A stretch of DNA of 64,000 nt from Hygrophila difformis (lineage: Eukaryota > Streptophyta > Magnoliopsida > Lamiales > Acanthaceae), in assembly GCA_030278955.1 (NCBI GenBank), contig JAOANR010000008.1, forward strand, positions 39,750,148-39,814,147, read 5' to 3'. How positions within the stretch are numbered: position 1 is the stretch's first letter; every line of letters begins with the position of its first letter. Below, piece after piece: positions 34,644 to 45,378 of the stretch. The notes under the pieces were generated by a model. The model ran no database searches, was not told where the DNA came from, and was given only the letters and a program-made list of their open reading frames with translations. The translations under genes and the position numbers were made by a program.

Positions 34644-34828
34644 GAGTATTAGTACTCATTAAGGATGCTTACCTTCACAATGAGGGTTATGAGGTGCCAC
34701 TAGAGAAAATTTTCAATTATTACAATGATGTGGAGGTGCCCAAAGTTGACAAATCTGTGGCCTTCGGGAATTCCAAAATGATGGGACCAAAATGTAGGGA
34801 CAATGAAGTTCACATAGTGGAATGTTAA
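34644..34828 (+). pseudogene. Possible gene fragment, unidentified
   Basis: After a T-run and TGTGCTAG (acceptor-like) the frame reads KDAYLHNEGYEVPLEKIFNY, then YNDVEVPKVDKSVAFGNSK and a stop. Composition looks protein-like, with few low-complexity runs. No family recognised. It could be a captured exon or the last exon of a lost gene. Confidence 0.25.
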
Positions 34829-35387
34829 TGAAACTAGATTATGTTAAATAGGTTGCTTTGTTGGAGTTGTTGCTTGCATTTTATTATATTTGTTGTTGGA
34901 TAATCACATTATAAAAGTGAGATTTATGTAGCTCATTTGATCATGGTTTCCTTTCACTCATTTAGCCAATTTCTAATATCTTTTGTGACTTGACAGTGCT
35001 GTCTATGAATTGCTGCTAAATTGTCCTTGTTTAAATTGTTGCTTTGCTATATCTCTTGTGTAAGTAGAGTATTTGGATACTTTTTTGGTGAATGTAAGTG
35101 AGATCAAATGAACAAGTAACTTGAACCTCATTTTACCTATGCTCCTATTGTTGATTCTGTTGAATTTTATAGGATTTACAATTTGAGTTTCAATCAAATG
35201 CAGCTTGATGATTGGACAGTTGATTGGTACTTGAAATTTAGGTATGTGAAGTGTATTCAGCAAATGAGAAATGCCAACAGATTGGACAGTTTATTATTTT
35301 GAGCATAGTTGTAGCTTTAAAGAAATGGAGTTGATCTGATCTAGTCTCTTGGGAGTGGGTTTAGTGTTCTGTTCAAGTTACTTGTTT
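34829..35387. other. Intergenic, no gene recognised
   Basis: No supported feature. Confidence 0.35.
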
Positions 35388-35402
35388 GGTAATGTAGTTG
35401 TT

Positions 35403-35583
35403 TTTTTTTTTTTTTTTTTTTAGAGGAGCCATTGAAGGCCTGGAAAGGGTTGGTGGAAGCCCATGCCACACAATTACAAAGGGGAATTAAAGGGAGGGAT
35501 AGGGGGCCGGTGGGAATCGAACCTCCAACCTTCCGTTGGAAGTCAATGGACTTAACCGCTTGGGCTAGGTCCTTGGAAGTCAA
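35403..35583 (-). mobile_element. tRNA-derived SINE, minus strand
   Basis: Duplication GGTAATGNAGTTGTT, 15 bp with one mismatch (35388-35402 and 35584-35598). Box A-like TAGCCCAAGCGG and box B GGTTCGATTCC are on the minus strand; the 3' T/A run is at 35403-35422. It is nearly the same sequence as the SINE at 30641-30804. Confidence 0.85.
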
Positions 35584-35598
35584 GGTAATGGAGTTGTT

Positions 35599-36013
35599 GG
35601 AATTCATGTTTGGTATTTATGTTTAAATGATGAACAATTGTGGTTTTATTATATGTATATATATTTATATTTACTTGTTTTTTTTTTTCTTTTGATGTAT
35701 CTTGTTCGACATTAATTTTCTTTTTTAAAACCAAAATACAAATTTTGGATATAATTTCAAAATCCTAACGTTTATAGTAATATCTATTTTTTTATTTCAC
35801 AAATTATGTTTGGTTTTTAATTATTCATATCATATAATAAAAGTATAATTATATATTAACCCTTAAAGGGTAATTATGTAATTTTATTTTCCAACCGTTA
35901 AACTCTAAAAATAAACACCAAACACTTAAATTAGAAAAAATAAAATTTCAATCTCTAAACCCTAACCTCAAAAAGCAAAACTCTAAACTCTAATATCTAA
36001 AGTTTTACCAAAC
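35599..36013. other. Intergenic, AT-rich
   Basis: No gene. AACCCTAA/AACTCTAAA-type repeats near 35895-36000 have no clear meaning. Confidence 0.4.
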
Positions 36014-36016
36014 TAA

Positions 36017-36477
36017 GGGGCCGTTTGGATTGGCTTATTTTGAAGTGTTTTTGGCTTTTGCTTCTGCCAAAAGCACTTTTGAAGGAAAATGAGTGTTTGT
36101 TTTGGCTTTTGGGAAAAAGCAAAAGCACCTCGAAAAGCTGCAAAAGTGCTTCTGGGAGAAGCAGCCCAGGGGGTGCTTCTCCGAAAAGCAGAAGCCAAAA
36201 GCACCTAGTAATGTGTGCAGAGTCATAAATGCCCCTATTAATTTATTTTAATTACACTATAAATATATACTATTATATATAAATAGCATATCCTTTTTGG
36301 TAATTTACACATTTCAAAAGCACTTTTCACTTTTACATATCCAAACACACTTTTGAAAAAAAGCTGCTTTTCAAACATTCCATTCAAACACAAAACTTAC
36401 CTGCTTCTGCTTTTGGCTTTTACTTCTGCTTCTGCTTTTGGCTTCTGCTTTTTTTAAAAGCCAATCCAAACGGGCCC
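36017..36477. mobile_element. Tourist-like (PIF/Harbinger) MITE
   Basis: Inverted repeats GGGGCCGTTTGGATTGGCTT and AAGCCAATCCAAACGGGCCC, with TAA duplication (36014-36016 and 36478-36480). The interior is rich in AAAAGCAGAAGC and its complement, so it can fold back. 461 bp, non-coding. TAA targets and a GGGCC(C)GTTTGG end fit PIF/Harbinger. Confidence 0.8.
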
Positions 36478-36480
36478 TAA

Positions 36481-36825
36481 GGGTATGTTTGAGAAATAAT
36501 TAAAGTTTAGCGTATGCAGTTTGGAATTTAGAGTATGGGTTTTGAAATTAATGGTGCAAAATAGTTTTAAATTTAAATAATGGTGTTTGGTAATGCAATT
36601 TTAAATTAAAGTTTAGAGTCTGGAGTTTGGAAAGTTAAAAGTTGGGGGAGATGAGCGTTCAGAGTTTAGAGATTAGAGATTAAAATTTTGCGGTTACTGT
36701 AATTAGTGTTTACTATATATAGTATTTTAGACTATTTTTAGTATGTATTTTAAAAGCTAAACGCTAATCGCTAGTGTTTGTTCCGAAACACAGCCTAAGC
36801 CAATATAATGCATGATATCAACAAT
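36481..36825. other. Intergenic, GTTTAGAGT-rich
   Basis: Repeated TTTAGAG/TTTGGAG words, no gene. Confidence 0.35.
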
Positions 36826-36840
36826 ATCATTAACGTAGTG

Positions 36841-37017
36841 GGAATGACGACTTGGCCTAGTGGTCATGTCTCATGACTTCCAACTTACAGTTAGGGGTTC
36901 GATTCCCACCCGGCCTCATATCCATCCCCTTTATCCTCTTTATAATTTGTGTGGCTTGGGGTCTCACACACCTCTGTCGATACATGATGTGTCAATGTTT
37001 ACCAAAACAAATTTAAT
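36841..37017 (+). mobile_element. Au-like tRNA-derived SINE, plus strand
   Basis: Box A TGGCCTAGTGG (36853-36863), box B GGTTCGATTCC (36896-36906), and a 3' end ACATGATGTGTCAATGTTTACC. Imperfect duplication (12 of 15) at 36826-36840 and 37018-37032. The head and the GTGTGGCTTGGGGTCTC-type body match the widespread angiosperm Au SINE pattern. It is a different subfamily from 30641 and 35403. Confidence 0.8.
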
Positions 37018-37032
37018 ATTATCAACATAGTG

Positions 37033-38782
37033 TATTATGTAATGAGTGTTATCGGTATATTACTAATTTATATAGCAAAAGATATGAGGAAATTTGGAAG
37101 ATCTTTATTTTTATCCTTAAATACTAATTTCTATGATTTCTTTAAAAAAATCAAATATTTTCAAAAATTTTCCCGAAATTTTTGTGACGTAAATTTTTAT
37201 GTCCGATATAGACACCAATACCGATATTTAAAACCTTCATTGTAATATGTATTCGATAAAATAGAAATATCCTTTCCCAAATTTTGAGGTGATTAATTTA
37301 ATCAATCTTATTGAGAATATTTCCATCCCACCCAACTGTCATAACGGTTGTAATCACATGGATTAAGGCTAATAGTACCGAGATCGTAATTAATCATAGG
37401 CTCTAATAATCAAGAAAAGTGGAGATGGGATTACCAAAGTGAACACCACTTTACTAAATTAATAACTCACTTTTATCATTCTTTTACTGCAACATCAGTT
37501 TTTCATAATCTCCAACATCTTTTTAATTCATTCCAATTAACTCTCACATCCATCTACCAATTACTAACTCCTTTTCCAACACAAATAATACATATTTCTA
37601 TTTAATTCCAAATATTTCAATTATTTTACTATATAAAATATCAAATAATTGTATTTTGTTATTTTCGGTTTTAGACATTATTTCTAAAAAAAATTAATAT
37701 ACCAATACACATTCAATAGCAATGATATTATATAATAATTTAAGAATGAAATAAAAATTAAATAAGAATAATAATTTTATAGCTATTATACAAAATAGTC
37801 CGAAAAAACTTTCCTGGCTTCGGCTCCGCCAACAAAAAATAGCCGAAAAAATTATTGTTGCAAAATATTGTAAAAATTAAAAACTAAAATAAAATAAGTT
37901 AAAACAAAAGAAAGAGAGACATTGGGGAGTGATGCAGTCATGGGACCCACTAGATGAATTGAGTTAATTATTTTGAATTGTAGAGGTGGGACCTGCTCCC
38001 ATTAATTATCCCATCGCATCTGAATTCAATTCATTCTGAATTAAAGTTGAATTTTTCAAATGGTCAATTATTTTTCTTTTTTTACGAAAAGCAAACGGTA
38101 CCAATTTGACCTTACAACAAAAAACCTGAAAACTCTCTTTGGTGATGGTCATGCTTGTGCCTTGATTTTTCTTGATGTTGTCCGCAATCTGTTATCTTCA
38201 CTTATCATCTCTGTTGTCGATGTTGTATGAATGTCTTTGTTGTCTGAACTCTGAATGTGTGCTGGCGTGGGTGTCCAATTTTTTTATATTGTTGGCTGTT
38301 GCAATTCAATTTATACTTCGTTTTCACTTGGGAATTGATCTATTGGTATTTATGAAGTGGTATGAGTTATTGACGAGTTAATAAGGTTTTATGAATTGAG
38401 CAATTGAATGTTACTATGAGTTACTCTGTGAAAATTGTGATTTAGAGCCTCTGACTTGTGATGTGACATGAAATATGTCTTGATTTTTGACAATATTTTC
38501 ATTATTGAGTTATGCAATATCGGAACGTTGCTCAATTCAATTCTTTGGTGAAACCGGGGATCCTCAGCCCACATGGATCTAAAATTAATCTATCGATGAT
38601 CTATATGGGCAATGAAGGACGCCTTTCCTAAAGCAGTTTTTTGCATACATAAGATTCGAACCCAAAACTTTGCTTAAGCGACTAGAATCTCAATCAACTC
38701 AAGTCAACTGTTGTTGGTTGCTCAATTCAATTCTTTGCTAAATTATTTAAATAATATTTTCTTGTAATTGCCAACTTTTGAC
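37033..38782. other. Intergenic, no gene recognised
   Basis: AT-rich. Short ORFs (for example 38172-38381) have no recognisable domain or promoter. No supported feature. Confidence 0.4.
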
Positions 38783-38785
38783 TTA

Positions 38786-39309
38786 GGGGGCATTTGGAAT
38801 GACTTTTTTTGAGGTACTTTTGGCTTTTCCTTCTGTCAAAAGAACTTTTGATGGAAAATTAGTGTTTGGTTTGCTTTTTAGAAAAACAAAAGTACCTCAA
38901 AAAGCTGCGAAAGTGCTTCTAGGATTCTCTGAAAAGCAGAAGCCAAAAGCACTCGTAATGTGTGCAAAGTCATAAATGCTCCTATTAATTTTTTTGGTAA
39001 ACGTGACACTCATGTGTCGGCGAAGGTGTGTGGGAGCCAAAACCACACAAATTACAAACGTCCTATAATTTATTTAAATTACACTGTAAATATATCATAT
39101 ACTACTATATAACTAGCATATACTTTTTGGTAATTTACACATTTCAAAAACACTTTTAACTTTTACACATTCAAACACATTTTTGAAAAAAGGCTATTTT
39201 CAAACATTTCATCCAAACAGAAAAGTTACTAAATGCTTCTGCTTTTGTCTTTCACTACTACTTCTACTTTTGGCTTCTGTTTTTTTCAAAAGTCAATCCA
39301 AATGGGCCC
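38786..39309. mobile_element. Tourist-like MITE carrying a SINE fragment
   Basis: Same family as 36017-36477. Ends GGGGGCATTTGGAATGACTT and GTCAATCCAAATGGGCCC, with TTA duplication (38783-38785 and 39310-39312). It is longer than its relatives because of the SINE piece at 38989-39058. Confidence 0.75.
38989..39058 (-). repeat. SINE 3' fragment inside the MITE
   Basis: The minus strand reads TTTGTAATTTGTGTGGTTTT, then CCCACACACC, ATGAGTGTC and GTTTACC. This is the tail of the Au-like SINE; the tRNA-like head is missing. Confidence 0.6.
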
Positions 39310-39375
39310 TTAGAGCCCGTTTGGATAGGCTTCCAGACAAATGCATTTAGCTTTTGCTTTTGCTTAAAGCACTTT

Positions 39376-39778
39376 GAGCCCGTTTGGAATGGCTTCTAGG
39401 GTCTGCCAAAAGCACTTCTAGTAGAAATTATGTGTTTGTTTTGGCTTTTAAGGAAAAGCAAAAGCACCTCAAAAAGCCAAAAAAGTGCTTCTGGGAGAAG
39501 TGCTTCTCCTAAAAGCAGAAGCCAAAAGCACTTCGTAAAATGTGCAAGGACTTAAATACCCCCACTATTTAATATAAATTACATTATAAATATATCTTAT
39601 TATCATATTAAGTAGCAAGTCCTTTTTGGTAATTACAACATTCCAAAAGCACTTTTCATTTTCATTCATCCAAACATATTTTTTAGAAAAAGCCGCTTTT
39701 CAAACATTCCATCCAAACACAGGTTACATGCTTTTGCTTTCGACTTCTGCTTTTTTCAAAAGTCAATCCAAACGGGCC
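39376..39778. mobile_element. Tourist-like MITE, third copy
   Basis: Ends GAGCCCGTTTGGAATGGCTT and AAGTCAATCCAAACGGGCCA. A lone left end of another copy (GAGCCCGTTTGGATAGGC) precedes it at 39313-39330. Confidence 0.65.
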
Positions 39779-39789
39779 ATTTTTTAATG

Positions 39790-40180
39790 GAAAAATTGTA
39801 TTTGGATGTGCTTTTCAGAAAAAGCAAAAGCATCTTGAAAAACTGCAAAAGTACTTCTGGGAGAAGCAGCTCAGGTGGTGCTTTTTCGAAAAGCAGAAGC
39901 AAAAAATACCTAGTAATTTGTGCAAAGTCTAAAATGTCCTCACTATTTTATTTAAATTATACTATAAATATATATATTATTCTCATAGATAAGATGTACT
40001 TTTAAGTAATTATAACATTCCAAAGGCACTTTTTATCTTTACACATCCAACCAAACTTTTGAAAAAAAAAGTTTTTCAAAAATTTCATCCAAACATAAAA
40101 GTTGTATTTCTGCTTTTGGCTTCCACTTCTGCTTTTACTTTTGGCTTCTGCTTTTCTCAAAAGCTCATCCAAATAGGCCC
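39790..40180. mobile_element. Tourist-like MITE, fourth copy (left end lost)
   Basis: Interior AAAAGCAAAAGC and GGGAGAAGCAGC motifs, and right end AAGCTCATCCAAATAGGCCC. The left inverted repeat is not present. Confidence 0.6.
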
Positions 40181-40879
40181 TTGCAGATTTATTCTTTTGC
40201 AATTCTCTACGCAAAAGTTACACATAAGTACAGCTTGAATAACATCATGATCTTGGCGTGGATGTTAAAGAGAGATTGGGTCGAGCCCACTTTTATAATA
40301 TCCGACCAATTTGGGTCAATGTTCTTTAATCAAGATTGTTAAGATTGGGATCATATATGAGATCCGTTTTCTCTTTGCAAGATTGGAATCTTATGATCGA
40401 ATCTGGGATCTTAAGATCTTATGAAATTGTAATAATTGATAAACTCAATTATGCATACACTAACAAGATTGTGTTAATGAATCTTGCAAGTTAATTAATA
40501 CAATACATTACAAAAACATCACAATTAAACATAAATATTTCCACATACATGCATACTACATTTTCTTACACATCATACATAAGGAATACTAGTTCTTAAG
40601 TTTAAAATTAAAGAAAAGAAGTTACTTTGATCCAAAATTATAAAATCCTACAAAAATTTTATGCGTTTAAGAGGGTACGATCGTAAGATTGTAGAAGCGT
40701 TTAAAGGAGTATGACCATAAGACCGTGATATTTTACGATCAGGATCGGGATCTTATACAGATCTTATTAATAGTCTTCATAACCTTGAATTTTAAGTTTA
40801 TGACTTTTCTTTTTTTCTTTTTTTTTTTTCACTTCAGAAAAACCACAATAAATATATGTTGCCACTATTTCTCTTGATA
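40181..40879. other. Intergenic, GATCTTA-rich
   Basis: Many GATCTTA/AAGATC/TAAGAT words in 40230-40780; no gene or boundary found. Confidence 0.35.
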
Positions 40880-41650
40880 ACATAGTTTTCATAAGATTCA
40901 AAGATTCTTGAATGAGCTTTAAGCAATTCGGTTTTCGTTCCAAATTTATTTTGATTTGTGAGATTCTGGAATTCCCGATGCTAATGACTGAATTTTATAT
41001 CTTTCTACATTTAGGTTTCTTAATGTGTGGATTATATATAGGAAATTAGGCACTATTCAATGTGTTCGAAAAAATACCTCAATTTCAGTTATGTTTTTTT
41101 TTTAAAGTTTTGTTCTTTCTTTTTCAATTTTTATCTCGATCCTTTTGAGAAATCAACTAAATTTTGTCTCAGTATCTCAGTTTTGATCTTCTCCCCCTAT
41201 TGATTAGCTTATACTTCATCTGTCCTCTTTTAAATGCATTCCTTCTGCATTTCATGCAGTCCAAGACATATTTTTAATAATAATAACTCAAATTGTATAT
41301 AAGTAAACATTGTAAAAAAATTAATATTACTATAAACCTACGTAATTAGAAAAATCTAACAACATAACTATGTTAAACTTTTAATTAAAATGACTTAATG
41401 AATAGTTGATACTATGTAAATGGATCACTTAAAAGAGAACGGAGGAAGTAATTTACAAGAGGGTATTGTGAATTATACTCCATATTTTAATATGCCTACC
41501 ATCCTTCCCCATTGTTCGGTGAACCCCACCCACTATAAGTGTTTGTGTACCTAAACACTTTTAACTATAATAATGCTACAAAATTCTTGATTTTGTTTAC
41601 TTAAAAAGTTATGAACGAACCGTCCGTGCGTAACGGACAAAAAATCCTAG
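40880..41650 (+). mobile_element. Helitron 3' region and terminus (third)
   Basis: Collinear with 28340-28990, then the hairpin GTCCGT-GCGTA-ACGGAC (41622-41638) and CTAG (41647-41650) followed by T. It is the same family as the copy ending at 29749. The 5' end is not located. It abuts the promoter of the gene at 42332. Confidence 0.7.
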
Positions 41651-41705
41651 TTATAATAAAATTTTAAATAACAGAGGTAGTATTTCAGGAACCATAAAAG
41701 ATTCA

Positions 41706-41879
41706 AGCCCACATATTGGAATTAGATTGAAGCCCACATAATGCAATTATTTCTGGGTCAAATTGGCCCAACTCAAGGATTAAATGACTTAATTGGCCCA
41801 AGTACATATTGGGCCTAAAAAGAAGTGAGCCCAAGTTGTAAAGATTTGGAAAGGACCAAACCGGAAGAAGTCCGGCCCA
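41706..41879 (+). promoter_or_regulatory. Cluster of site II (TGGGCY) elements, promoter of the L1-domain gene
   Basis: RGCCCA/TGGGCY motifs at about 41706, 41734, 41765, 41795, 41810, 41828 and 41874. Site II clusters bind TCP-type factors and drive growth-linked ribosome-biogenesis genes in plants. Transcription probably begins near 41930-41990. Confidence 0.65.
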
Positions 41880-42082
41880 ACTTCTATAACTCTTAAAAGC
41901 CTAGTCAAAACCCATCAACACTCGATCGTCCTGAGCCGAGTGGTGCGAAGAACGCCAAACCCTTGAGTCCCCGTCTCTCTCTCTTCCTCTGCCCCAGGAA
42001 GAGCGCCGCCCCCGCCGCGTTAACCATCATCCGACTTTTGGCATAGTTACCCCAGTTTCTCTGTATCCCCATCGTCGAACTG

Positions 42083-42311
42083 GTACTAATTTTGTGTAAT
42101 TTGGTGCTGTCTAACTAGTGCGTATAAAATGCTTGATTTTTGCTGCCATTGGAAAAATTGTTGTGAAGGATCGTTTGATTATTTTAAGTTTTACAATTTG
42201 CTAGTTTGAACTTGTGCAAATGCATTCATTATCTAAAATTCTGCTTGTGATTTAGAACCTAATTTTTGGTACCCTCCGCCGCCGAGATTTAAACCCTAAT
42301 TTTGTCTGCAG
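42083..42311 (+). other. Probable 5' UTR intron of the L1-domain gene
   Basis: Donor CTG|GTACTA and acceptor TTTGTCTGCAG|TG bracket a T-rich stretch just before the ATG. It includes a telo-box. Inferred only from splice-site sequence. Confidence 0.45.
42291..42299 (+). promoter_or_regulatory. Telo-box AAACCCTAA
   Basis: Interstitial telomere-like box near the start. Paired with site II elements, it is typical of plant ribosomal-protein and nucleolar genes. Confidence 0.6.
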
Positions 42312-42331
42312 TGATTTCTTTCACTATTGAA

Positions 42332-43663
42332 ATGGCGCCAGCGGAATCCATGGTGGAACCTGCTGTCGTTGTTCCTAAATCAACCGTAGAATCTGCCATC
42401 GATGCCCTCCTGAAATACAGAGCTGATCATTCATCCAACGAGAAACTGCAGCTAATACCCCAGGATGATTTCATCTACCTCAATCTCACCCTGAAGAAAA
42501 TCCCCTCAAATCCTCGGACGAACCCTTACAGAATACCTCTTTCTTTTCCTCTGTTAGACCCTGCTTCAGAGCTTTGCTTGATTATAGATGACAGGCCCGG
42601 CTCGCCGACTCCTCCTTCAGACCAAATCAAGAAGTTGATCAAATCCCACAACATTCCAGTTTCTAAGGTTATTAGGATTTCAAAGCTTAAGGCGAATTAC
42701 AAGCCGTTTGAGGCAAAGAGGAAGCTTTGTCATAGTTATGACATGTTTTTGGTGGACAAAAGGATTGTTCATTTGTTGCCTAAGTTGATTGGGAAAGAAT
42801 TTTTCAAGAAGAAGAAGCTGCCTTTGGGGGTCGATTTGAGTAAAAGCAATTTGAAGTCTCAAGTGGAGAAGGCTTTAGGGAGTGCCTTGTTGTTTTTCAG
42901 GTCGGGTACATGCTGTGTGATGAAGGTGGGTAAAGTGGCCATGGAGAGGGATGAAATTGTTGAGAACGTGATTGATGTGATTAAAGGGGCAGTGCAGAAG
43001 GTGCCAAAAAAATGGGATGGTGTGAGGAGTATGCACTTGAAGTTTTGTGACTCTGTTGTGCTTCCCATTTATCAGGCAATGCCTGATATCAAATTGAAAA
43101 TTGAGGGGTTGAAGGAGATTGAAGGTGGAGATCAGCTTGTGAGACTTAGTGACAATGAGGGCCAAGTTAGCGATGGGATGGGTGAAAAAAGTGAGGTTCA
43201 GAACGAGAAGAAAAAGAAGAAAGGAAGAATTGATGAGGTTCGGTATATGGATGTTGGCGTGGATAATGTGGAACATGATGATGATGGTTTGGGTGAGATT
43301 GAGCAAGCAAAGAGTGAGGATATAGATGCCCTTTTGGGAGAGAAGGGCATTGAAGGAGATTTCTTGGAGGAAATTGATGATGAGGAAGAGGGTGAGGACT
43401 TAATTGCTCCCAAGACTGCTAGGAAGAAGAGAAACAACGCTCAAGCTTTGAAGGAAGGCAAACATGTGGATGGGGAGAAGCGGGTGAAGAAAAAGGCTAA
43501 GTTAGAGAAAGTTGAGGACAAGAAATCGAAGAAAGGTGGGCTATCAAGTGGAGAAGTTTCTGGTGGAGTAATAAAGAAGAAAAAGAATAGTCTTGGTAAA
43601 AATTCAAATGAAGGAATTGTCGAGGTTAAGGATACCAAGCGCAAGAAGAGAACAACAAAGTGA
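42332..43663 (+). CDS. Ribosomal L1 domain-containing nucleolar protein (RSL1D1-like)
   Basis: 443 residues from the ATG at 42332 (MAPAESMVEP). The frame is open 30 bases upstream but without an ATG. Residues about 15-260 form a ribosomal L1-like domain (STVESAIDALLKYRAD, LCLIIDDRPGSPTPP, VIRISKLKANYKPFEAKRKL, YDMFLVDKRIVHLLPKLIGK, FFRSGTCCVMKVG). The rest is a charged, low-complexity tail with lysine clusters (KKKKKGRIDE, KRVKKKAKLEK, KRKKRTTK) and acidic stretches, typical of nucleolar proteins. Relatives (human RSL1D1; yeast Utp30/Cic1) act in ribosome assembly. The coding part is one exon with no disabling change seen. Site II and telo-box elements upstream fit that role. Family assignment is strong; the precise function is inferred. 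Confidence 0.9.
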   Translation: MAPAESMVEPAVVVPKSTVESAIDALLKYRADHSSNEKLQLIPQDDFIYLNLTLKKIPSNPRTNPYRIPLSFPLLDPASELCLIIDDRPGSPTPPSDQIKKLIKSHNIPVSKVIRISKLKANYKPFEAKRKLCHSYDMFLVDKRIVHLLPKLIGKEFFKKKKLPLGVDLSKSNLKSQVEKALGSALLFFRSGTCCVMKVGKVAMERDEIVENVIDVIKGAVQKVPKKWDGVRSMHLKFCDSVVLPIYQAMPDIKLKIEGLKEIEGGDQLVRLSDNEGQVSDGMGEKSEVQNEKKKKKGRIDEVRYMDVGVDNVEHDDDGLGEIEQAKSEDIDALLGEKGIEGDFLEEIDDEEEGEDLIAPKTARKKRNNAQALKEGKHVDGEKRVKKKAKLEKVEDKKSKKGGLSSGEVSGGVIKKKKNSLGKNSNEGIVEVKDTKRKKRTTK

Positions 43664-45352
43664 TGATAAAGATCAGCAATGGCTTTTTCTGGGGCTGCCT
43701 TTGCACTCTTCTAATGCCTAGGCTTGTGCCTTACTGGTGTACGATTTTTGTTTCACATTCTGATCCACTACCCTTTTGGTTGTTGAGTTTTAGAAAGTTT
43801 TGGATACAGTAGATGTAGTAGTGTTTATTGAGGTTTAATGCTTTATTATCAAGGTTTGCCAAATCATCTTTGTATTCCTGTGGTATTTGCAGGCTTTTTT
43901 CTTTTTTTATGGGTTTTTGACATGACTTGAGTTTAAAATTGAAGCTTCTTTGTGCAACCCATTTTATCATTCTTGCTAATTACCATCTTCTTATGACTCT
44001 GATTGGATAACGTGGTTTAAAATTCTTTTGGCTACTCAATCTGTGGTTAATGGGATTCCTAAGTTGTACTTATGGTGATTATTATATTTTGGATAGTGAT
44101 AAATTGCTGAGAGTACAATTATAATGAATCACCTGCCGGAAGACATGAGTCCTTCACAGGAGACTGAGTTAATGCCGACAGTCATGAAGATGAGTTCATT
44201 AGTGATGCAATGTTAGCTGCAAATTGCAATGGTAGCTTGTGTAAATGTATGTGGTCTGGTGTGGTTTTTATTTTCCTTCAATATGATGCCTTGCTATTTG
44301 CTCATTTGCGGCTATCCCTTTCTGGTGTGCATATAACGATAAATTTAATGGTTGCATTACTGGGAGTTGTGTGTTTTTATCATGTGTTTGGAGAAGCTTT
44401 TACTATTAATAAACTATAAGAATAGGCAGAGTTTGGTTGATTGCTCGAACATCATGTCTATGCAGTATGCACTTACTTCTTGGTAATACTGTGTCATTAA
44501 AGGCTCCTTTTGATGAATAGCATACAAAATAGTACTAGTATTCCTTTGCTTAATATCATTGGTGCTTTCTTTAAGCCCACTACATTTGAAACCTTGCTTT
44601 CCATAAAGATTCCGTGATGTTAGATATATTCTTGAACAAGTTTTCACAAGTGCTGGTCAGCTGCTGGTGTATCCCTCTTGGTCTTGGATGAGGACATTCG
44701 TAGTAGTTCTTGTTTAACAAACAAGCTGGTTGTTTAGTGTATTTATGTTTCACGATTGATGTTGAAATGCCTAGGCCATATGCATTATGTTAAACTCATG
44801 ACTCGTTTTCAACTTTTTATGCTTTTTCATTGTTTTGCATTTAGTTTAAATTCATGAAACGTTGTATTTAAACTCCTAGTTTGAACACTTTTTGTATGGT
44901 TTGAAATAAAGATTTGTTCTAAATTTTTAGGCTTAACATCTCTGATTAGTCAAAAGTACAAAAGTCAATGACGGAAGCTTTGTTAGAAGTAACGATAATG
45001 CTGCACCAAAAACCAAATCTATAAATTTTTGTAGCTTAAAATAGCAACTTCATTAATTTGAGTTTTGAGTGTTGTCATGTAATACTTCCTATCATTCCCT
45101 TCCCTTCCACCCAAGTCCGTCCATGTAAATGTATCTCGTTTGTGAACTGATCTAGAAACATTGTTACTTTCCCACACTTCTCAAATGAGGGTGTTACAAA
45201 AAAATAGACAATAATGACGGATGATATAGATTTTCAAGAAAGTGTGATGCCGATATGATATAACAAGTATTGGAAAATAATTTTATAATATTGTGATAGC
45301 ACAGTTACCCCGAATGATATTAAGTTTTGGCAGCTTAATCAAATGTTTTCAA
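43664..45352. other. 3' UTR and intergenic sequence
   Basis: Early part is the 3' UTR of the L1-domain gene. Possible AATAAA signals near 44407 and 44895 are far from the stop. No other gene recognised. Confidence 0.4.
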
Positions 45353-45378
45353 AATAATAATAATAATAATAATAATAA
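45353..45378 (+). repeat. (AAT)n microsatellite
   Basis: About nine AAT units. Confidence 0.9.

Noticed and set aside
35829..35880. Possible additional Helitron 5' end (TCATATAATAAAAGTA)
   Set aside because: Only loosely similar to the ends at 3025 and 33937; no further shared sequence.
42680..43644. Antisense ORFs in the L1-domain gene
   Set aside because: Reverse-strand shadows of lysine/glutamate-rich coding sequence.
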